Assembly (NCBI GenBank): GCA_021323755.1
Contig: JAJPKJ010000028.1
Coordinates: forward strand, 1 to 37,219
Direction of reading: 5' to 3'
Source of the DNA: Chitinophagales bacterium
Lineage (GTDB): Bacteria > Bacteroidota > Bacteroidia > Chitinophagales > Chitinophagaceae
Length of the DNA stretch: 37,219 nt
Under the pieces are notes generated by a model, which saw only the letters and a program-made list of their open reading frames with translations, made no database searches and had not been told where the DNA came from. Shown piece by piece: positions 31,819-37,219 of this stretch. The position numbers and the translations under genes were made by a program. Each line of letters starts with the position of its first letter. The stretch's first letter is position 1.

Positions 31819-34605
31819 ATGAAATTTACAGCTTCTTTACTGATCGCAATTTCGATCTTATTGGGCGTACAACCGGGCTCTGCACAAACAAATGTGCTGA
31901 TGCAGCATAATAATTTAAAAAGAACCGGTTGGAATGCAAATGAAACTCAGCTAACGCAAGCCAATGTAAGTGGTGGAAATTTTGGCTTGATATTTTCCCG
32001 GCAGCTGGATGATCAGGTTTATGCCCAGCCATTAATAATCAGCAATCTTTCTATTGGCGGAGGAACACATAATGTGGTAATTGTTGCAACAGTCAACAAC
32101 AGTGTTTATGCTTTTGATGCGGATGATTCAAGCAAAACCAATCCATACTGGCAGGTTAATCTTACCTATACACCGGGAACTTACCGGGCCATTCGGAATT
32201 CGGATATGACGGGCGCATGCGGGGGAAACTATAAAGATTTTAGCGGGAATATGGGCATTGTTGGAACCCCGGTCATTGACAGCACGACCAATACCATCTA
32301 TGTTGTCGCCAGAAGTGTAACCCAGGATGGACAAACATTTGTGCAATACCTGCATGCGTTGGATATTAAGACAGGTGCAGAAAAATCCGGAAGTCCTGTT
32401 TATATCACGGCAACTTATCCGGGGAATGGGGAAGGTGGAAATGGTTCAACCGTAACGTTTGATGAACAACATGAGAACCCGCGGCCAGGATTATTGCTCT
32501 ACAATGGCGTGGTTTATATCTCCTGGGCATCGCATTGTGATTGGGAACCCTATCATGGATGGATTATTGGGTACGATGCAAGTTCTCTGCAACAAAAATA
32601 TGTTTATAATGATTCTCCTAATGGGGGATTAGCTGGTATTTGGATGAGCGGACAAGCGCCAGCAGTTGATGATAATGGATTTATTTATGTGAGCACCGGC
32701 AACGGGACTACGGGGAATAATGGAAATGCAAACGATACCACCAATCGCGCAGAAAGCCTCTTGAAATTGTCAACTTCTTCAGGGCAATTGAAAGTAGCTG
32801 ACTTTTTTACGCCTAATGATTATGATTATCTCAATCAGCAGGATTTAGATTATGGAGTGGATGGGGTGATGTTAATTCCAAACTCTAATCTTTCTTTATC
32901 TGGCAGCAAAGAAAGTTATCTCTATCTTATTGATGACACCAAAATGGGCGGAACAACGAGTAATAATTCAAATGTTTTGCAGCAGCTCAATGTCAATGCC
33001 TCGAGTATGGATTATGATAAACATATTCATGGGTCACCGGTCTATTATAAAGACAATAACGGTAATGAGTATGTGTATGCCTGGGCCGAAGGAGGTTTAT
33101 TGAAACAATTTCCTTTTTTGCGCACCACCATGATCTTTGACACGCTGAATAAAAAGGTTGGCAACACAACTTTGCCTTATGGAATGCCGGGTGCCATGCT
33201 ATCACTTTCCTCAAACGGTTCGGAGCAAAGCACCGGAATTTTATGGGCATCTCATCCGTTGAATGGAGACGCGAATCAGGCAGTAGTTCCAGGAATTTTA
33301 CAAGCCTTCGACGCAACTGATGTGACGCATGAATTATGGAACAGCAATATGAGCGGCAACAGGGATTCCATTGGCATGTTCGCAAAATTTGTTACGCCAA
33401 CGGTCGCTAACGGTAAGGTATACATGGCAACATTCTCAAGCAAGCTTAATGTTTATGGATTAAATCCCCGTTCTGCTTCAGCTTGCGCCAATCAACTGCC
33501 TTCCCCCTGGCAAAGCGCAGATGTTGGATACGTTGGTTTTCCCGGTGATGTTTGTTACAATAATGGAACATTCACCATTACTGCATCCGGCGATGATATT
33601 TGGAATAATGCAGATGCTTTTCACAGCGTGTTTCAACCGGCGCCCGGTGGTAATGTTGAAGTTATTGCGCGTGTCGTTTCTATTCAAAACACAGATCCCT
33701 GGGCAAAATGCGGTGTCATGATCCGCTCCAATCTTGATAAAGGGGCTGCAAATGCTTTTATGGCTGTATCATCTGGGAACGGCCTGGCATTTCAAAATCG
33801 CCAAACACAAAATGCAATTACAACAAGTACTGATAGAGGGGGAACAAATGCGCCCTACTGGGTTAGAATTTTGCAATTCGGTAATCAATACACCGGGTAC
33901 AGTTCTGCTGATGGGGTTAACTGGACGGCCTTCGATTCCACCATTGTGGCTATGGGTTCTCATCCATATATTGATCTTGCATATTCAACACATAATAATG
34001 CAGAACTCGGAACTGCTGTGGTTGATAACGTCTCCATCATCATCCATAATCCAACCTCGCCGGAGATCGTTAACTTCTCTGCAAAGAATATCAATAACCA
34101 ATATGCATTATTGGATTGGACCACGTCGAGTGAAACGAACAGTTCTTATTTTGATATTGAAAGAAGTACAGACACAACCAATTTTCAGTCAATCGGAAAA
34201 GTGACAGCACTCGGAGCCTCTGCTTATGCACATGAATATGTATTTAATGATATGAGGCCGTTTGGGGGAATAAATTATTACCGCTTGAAACAAGTTAACC
34301 AGGACAGCAGTTTTGTATATTCCAAAATTGTTTCTGCAACATTTAATTTTTCAAATATCATCATCTTCCCAAATCCTGCATCAAGTCAAATTTATATTCA
34401 AAACAATTTCAACTTTAGTAAAGGAGATCCGCTAAGCATAGAAATAATCAATAGTCTTGGACAGGTATTATTGCGGCAAACGGGCGCCACAGGCGATATC
34501 ATCACACTTAGTCTTGCTCCCAATATTAAGAATGATGTATATATAGTAAAAGTCATCAACTCATCAGGAAGCGTTCAGGCAAAAAAGATCTTTGTAAGAA
34601 GATAA
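31819..34605 (+). CDS. T9SS-secreted PQQ-type beta-propeller protein with lectin-like domain
   Basis: A 928-residue exported protein. The ATG at 31819 gives a clean signal peptide (MKFTASLLIAISILLG...GSAQ); an upstream in-frame TTG at 31780 would spoil it. Residues about 25-550 have propeller strands such as VVIVATVNNSVYAFDADDSS, GIVGTPVIDSTTNTIYVVAR and APAVDDNGFIYVSTGNG, like PQQ-type/quinoprotein propellers. Residues about 555-745 form a DUF1349/LamG-like jelly roll (GTFTITASGDDIWNNADAFH; WAKCGVMIRSNLD; WTAFDST). A fibronectin III-like segment follows (ALLDWTTSSETNSSYFDIER). Residues 846-928 are a T9SS type A sorting domain (IIIFPNPASSQIYI; LGQVLLRQ; YIVKVINSSG). Probably cell-surface or secreted; the enzymatic role, if any, is unknown. 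Confidence 0.87.
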   Translation: MKFTASLLIAISILLGVQPGSAQTNVLMQHNNLKRTGWNANETQLTQANVSGGNFGLIFSRQLDDQVYAQPLIISNLSIGGGTHNVVIVATVNNSVYAFDADDSSKTNPYWQVNLTYTPGTYRAIRNSDMTGACGGNYKDFSGNMGIVGTPVIDSTTNTIYVVARSVTQDGQTFVQYLHALDIKTGAEKSGSPVYITATYPGNGEGGNGSTVTFDEQHENPRPGLLLYNGVVYISWASHCDWEPYHGWIIGYDASSLQQKYVYNDSPNGGLAGIWMSGQAPAVDDNGFIYVSTGNGTTGNNGNANDTTNRAESLLKLSTSSGQLKVADFFTPNDYDYLNQQDLDYGVDGVMLIPNSNLSLSGSKESYLYLIDDTKMGGTTSNNSNVLQQLNVNASSMDYDKHIHGSPVYYKDNNGNEYVYAWAEGGLLKQFPFLRTTMIFDTLNKKVGNTTLPYGMPGAMLSLSSNGSEQSTGILWASHPLNGDANQAVVPGILQAFDATDVTHELWNSNMSGNRDSIGMFAKFVTPTVANGKVYMATFSSKLNVYGLNPRSASACANQLPSPWQSADVGYVGFPGDVCYNNGTFTITASGDDIWNNADAFHSVFQPAPGGNVEVIARVVSIQNTDPWAKCGVMIRSNLDKGAANAFMAVSSGNGLAFQNRQTQNAITTSTDRGGTNAPYWVRILQFGNQYTGYSSADGVNWTAFDSTIVAMGSHPYIDLAYSTHNNAELGTAVVDNVSIIIHNPTSPEIVNFSAKNINNQYALLDWTTSSETNSSYFDIERSTDTTNFQSIGKVTALGASAYAHEYVFNDMRPFGGINYYRLKQVNQDSSFVYSKIVSATFNFSNIIIFPNPASSQIYIQNNFNFSKGDPLSIEIINSLGQVLLRQTGATGDIITLSLAPNIKNDVYIVKVINSSGSVQAKKIFVRR

Positions 34606-34664
34606 TGTCGCGGCTCTTCAGAAATATTTCTTTTCAGATTTGAATGAGCTTTGTTTTATTTATT

Positions 34665-35660
34665 TTAGTTATTGAATTTCACCACTTCAAGTTCCGTGGC
34701 TTTTATTGTCTTTAATTGTTGCAGTTCATCATTGTCCCACCTGTCATCAGCCGCTCCGCTGATGTAAAGATTGCTCCCGATATCCGCCAGGATCAATCCA
34801 TATTTTTTCAGTGCGGTGAGGATCACCTGAACATGCTGCGGAAATCCACTGATATCATAATTACTTTTTAATCGCAGTTTTGCGCCAAATGGTAACCCGT
34901 ATTTTCCGCCGGAGCTGTTTACTTTATGCGTTGCGGGTGAAATATAAGCAGGCTGAACATTTGGGCTGCTTAGGGTAAATCGCAATGCATGGTCGATCGT
35001 ACCTTTCAATACTTCATCATATCTTGCTAATCCCGGAAAGATGGGTAACCCTGCAGCATCTGCAGAAGTCCAGCCATCTGGTCTCAATGCATCAGATTTT
35101 AAGTTAAAAACTGCACCGGATGATGCTTCCCAATGATCACCATTAACACTGGCATTGTACAATTCATACAATATATCATTGTCTTTATCAACAGCAATCA
35201 CATGCGAGTCGCCTTGTCCGTTTCCTTCTATGGGCGCATTTAATGGAATGGGGTAAGGCCCAGGGTCGCTCTCATCACCATAATTACCATCATAATTATT
35301 TGCACGAAAAACAATTTGCTTCTTTGGCTGATTACCACAAACCACAACAAAGGGAATTCCGATCGGCGCATTATCCCAAAGCCCGCTTCCAAAATCGGCT
35401 TTTAGTGTCGATGATGAAAAATGCGCGATAATCGAATCGCTATATGGATCTGCGGGTTGTGTCGAAATATCCAGGTTCCAGGCATTATCTGCCGGAAAAA
35501 CCTCCATGTTTTCTGCATCTGCTAATGTCGCTGAACAAGAATCGTTTGTTGATTGCGGACCAGTCGATGAGGTCTTCGCAGTTGCCTCTTTCTTACAACT
35601 GAAAGTCAACATTCCTAAAATCAAAAAAATCCATTTACAGGAAAGAAATGCGGTTTTCAT
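34665..35660 (-). CDS. Secreted lipoprotein of an unnamed family
   Basis: A 331-residue lipoprotein; the lipobox is LTFSC with Cys22 lipidated, followed by KKEAT. The mature part starts with a Ser/Thr-rich spacer, then VFPADNAWNLDIS (about residues 54-66). Later parts include NYGDESDPGPYPIPLNAPIE (about 125-144), DSHVIAVDKDNDILYELYNA, IDHALRFTL near 222, PFGAKLRLKSNYDISGFP near 255 and YGLILADIGSNLYISGAADD near 290. I remember similar uncharacterised secreted proteins from soil bacteria (HALRFT / GARxRLK / DNGSNxYISG blocks) but know no named domain or activity. The tightly conserved-looking His, Asp and Arg residues could suggest a hydrolase or ligand-binding fold. It is convergent with the T9SS gene (59-bp gap) and divergent from the next gene. 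Confidence 0.75.
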   Translation of the reverse strand: MKTAFLSCKWIFLILGMLTFSCKKEATAKTSSTGPQSTNDSCSATLADAENMEVFPADNAWNLDISTQPADPYSDSIIAHFSSSTLKADFGSGLWDNAPIGIPFVVVCGNQPKKQIVFRANNYDGNYGDESDPGPYPIPLNAPIEGNGQGDSHVIAVDKDNDILYELYNASVNGDHWEASSGAVFNLKSDALRPDGWTSADAAGLPIFPGLARYDEVLKGTIDHALRFTLSSPNVQPAYISPATHKVNSSGGKYGLPFGAKLRLKSNYDISGFPQHVQVILTALKKYGLILADIGSNLYISGAADDRWDNDELQQLKTIKATELEVVKFNN

Positions 35661-35747
35661 TGATACGAATTTGATTATTTGTATGCGAAAGAATTGTGCC
35701 AGAAATCGGAAAAAAAATATTATTTATATTTAGTAAAACTTGCATGT

Positions 35748-37219
35748 ATGAAAAATCTGATTATCGCCAATATCCTTCTTTTATTTTCTCCATTTGCCTT
35801 TTCGCAAAGCCAAATGCCTTCATTATTCAGCGCGGATAATGATATTGGCAATGTAAAACAAAAAGGCTCATTGCAATACAATGAGCAATCGCAGCAATTT
35901 ACCATTACTGGAAGCGGACAAAATATCTGGGGCAATCACGATGATTTTCATTTTGGCTGGAAAAAAATGAAAGGCAATTTTATTTTGGATGCGCAGGTAA
36001 AGTTTATTGGGGATGGCAAAAATGCGCATCGGAAAATTGGCTGGATGGTTCGTCATAGTCTTGAACCGAACACGCCCTATGCAGACGCAGCGATACATGG
36101 GGATGGATTAACTTCTCTTCAATTTCGTCGGGCAATTGACTCGACTACCGAAGAAATAAAAACAGAGATCAAATCCCCCGATATAATCCGGTTTGAAAGA
36201 AAAGGAAATACCTATATTTTTTCAGCTGCAAAATTTGGCGATCCGATAAAAGAAATTGCAAGGCTGGATTTGAATATAGGCGATGAAGTGTATGCAGGGA
36301 TTTTTATTTGTTCACACGAAGAAGACATAGCTGAACAGGCAATATTCTCCAACGTCCGCATCACCGTTCCGGCAAAAGACAATTTTGTACCGTATAAGGA
36401 CTATCCCGGCAGTCGGTTGGAGGTGATGGATGTGGAGACTGGATTGCGAAAAATCTTATTTACTTCAAAAGAGACTTTTGAAGCGCCTAACTGGCTCAAA
36501 GATGGATCAGCGCTGGTTTTCAATTGGAACGGATTATTGAATCGTTTTCCTTTTGACACAAAAATGCCGGTAGTAATCAACACTGACTTTGCAAAACATT
36601 GCAATAATGATCACATCCTTTCTCCCGACAATAAAATGATCGGCATCAGCAATAATGGAACAAAAGAAAAAGATGGCGGTGGTTCAGTGATTCATATTGT
36701 TTCGCTGAGTGGCGGAGTCCCGGTTCGAGTCACAGAAAACAGTCCTTCCTATCTGCATGGATGGAGTCCCGATGGAAAGACATTGGTATTTTGCGGACAA
36801 CGCGATAAAAACTTTGATGTATATTCTATTCCCGCAAAAGGGGGGAAAGAGAAGAGATTAACAACTGCAGAAGGATTAGATGACGGCCCGGAATATTCTC
36901 CGGATGGAAAATATATTTATTTTAATTCGGTAAGAAGCGGTAGTATGCAGATCTGGCGTATGAAACCCGATGGAAGTCACCAGGAACAACTGACCAATGA
37001 TGATTACAATAATTGGTTTGCGCATATTTCTCCAGACAATCAATGGATGGTATTCATTTCTTTTTCCAAGGATGTTGCAGCAGGGGATCATCCTCCGTGC
37101 AAAAGAGTGATGATAAGATTGTTGCCATCTAACGGTAAAGGACAGCCGAAAACGATCGCTTATCTATATGGTGGACAAGGAACAATCAATGTGCCTTCCT
37201 GGTCACCCGACGGGAAACA
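35748..37219 (+). CDS. TolB-like (PD40) propeller protein with lectin-like N-domain, 3' end missing
   Basis: An open frame from the ATG at 35748 runs off the right end of the window; about 490 codons are visible. A signal peptide (MKNLIIANILLLFSPFAFSQ) leads to a jelly-roll-like domain at about residues 25-205 (QQFTITGSGQNIWGNHDDFH, KIGWMVRHSLEPNTPY). From about 220 come PD40/WD40-like propeller repeats: LEVMDVETGLRKILFT, HGWSPDGKTLVF, DDGPEYSPDGKYIYFN and HISPDNQWMVFIS. The SPDGK blades are typical of TolB/DPP4-like propellers (PF07676). Probably periplasmic or outer-membrane associated; such proteins bind glycans or peptides. Whether a C-terminal enzymatic or sorting domain follows cannot be seen. 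Confidence 0.87.
   Translation, partial: MKNLIIANILLLFSPFAFSQSQMPSLFSADNDIGNVKQKGSLQYNEQSQQFTITGSGQNIWGNHDDFHFGWKKMKGNFILDAQVKFIGDGKNAHRKIGWMVRHSLEPNTPYADAAIHGDGLTSLQFRRAIDSTTEEIKTEIKSPDIIRFERKGNTYIFSAAKFGDPIKEIARLDLNIGDEVYAGIFICSHEEDIAEQAIFSNVRITVPAKDNFVPYKDYPGSRLEVMDVETGLRKILFTSKETFEAPNWLKDGSALVFNWNGLLNRFPFDTKMPVVINTDFAKHCNNDHILSPDNKMIGISNNGTKEKDGGGSVIHIVSLSGGVPVRVTENSPSYLHGWSPDGKTLVFCGQRDKNFDVYSIPAKGGKEKRLTTAEGLDDGPEYSPDGKYIYFNSVRSGSMQIWRMKPDGSHQEQLTNDDYNNWFAHISPDNQWMVFISFSKDVAAGDHPPCKRVMIRLLPSNGKGQPKTIAYLYGGQGTINVPSWSPDGK

Noticed and set aside
33734-34204. A 156-codon plus-strand frame inside the T9SS propeller gene
   Set aside because: It is out of frame with a strongly supported domain (lectin-like and fibronectin-like) and its composition looks random; there is no sign of a frameshift in the host gene.
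34620-34631. Perfect 12-bp palindrome AGAAATATTTCT after the T9SS gene stop
   Set aside because: It has no loop and no following T-run directly adjacent, so it is not a convincing terminator; such AT palindromes are expected by chance here.

Overview
The window is AT-rich and looks like a chromosome segment of a Bacteroidota member, probably Chitinophagales/Sphingobacteriia. Evidence: a secreted protein with a type IX secretion (T9SS) C-terminal sorting domain, DUF5777 and PorT-like beta-barrel proteins, a MerC-domain protein, lipoproteins with short lipoboxes, and promoter-like matches to the Bacteroidota consensus TTTG-N19-TAnnTTTG. No tRNA, rRNA, CRISPR array, insertion sequence or phage gene is visible. 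All placements were read by eye; nothing was computed.

Layout. (1) 1-1979, minus strand: a lipid-modification operon of a fatty-acid desaturase, a DUF1295 membrane reductase-like protein and a CFA-synthase-like methyltransferase cut by the window edge. (2) 2178-12151, plus strand: a MerC-like protein, then a surface-polysaccharide block with a Wzx-like flippase, two Wzy/WaaL-like polymerase or ligase proteins, four glycosyltransferases (two GT2, one GT4, one DUF1972) and a nucleotidyltransferase-fold protein. (3) 12141-20416, minus strand: a very tightly packed seven-gene operon with three radical SAM enzymes (two with B12-binding-like N-termini, one SPASM-like), two SAM methyltransferases and two polytopic membrane proteins, one clearly GT-C-like. 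(4) 20624-23536, plus strand and divergent from (3): methyltransferase, amidohydrolase, GT9. (5) 31391-23543, minus strand: nine genes with gaps of 22 bp or less or with overlaps: ECF sigma factor, an anti-sigma-like protein fused to an outer-membrane barrel domain, an OB-fold protein, a monoheme cytochrome-like lipoprotein, YceI, a DUF5777 barrel, an initiating sugar transferase, an ABC flippase-like exporter and a GT4. (6) 31819-37219: secreted proteins, namely a T9SS-exported propeller protein, a lipoprotein of a family without a name I know, and a TolB-like propeller protein truncated by the window end.

How it may work together. The sugar transferase, GTs, flippase and polymerases are enough for Wzx/Wzy-type production of a surface polysaccharide. 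The radical SAM/methyltransferase/GT-C operon with the divergent methyltransferase-amidohydrolase-GT9 operon is best read as a tailoring module that makes or attaches an unusual, perhaps C-methylated, sugar or lipid; this is inference. The sigma/anti-sigma pair heads the same apparent transcription unit as the sugar transferase and ABC exporter, which suggests that glycan initiation and export is tied to envelope sensing. The most promising candidates for undescribed biology are the three-radical-SAM operon, the envelope-spanning anti-sigma architecture, and the OB-fold/monoheme/YceI/DUF5777 module.
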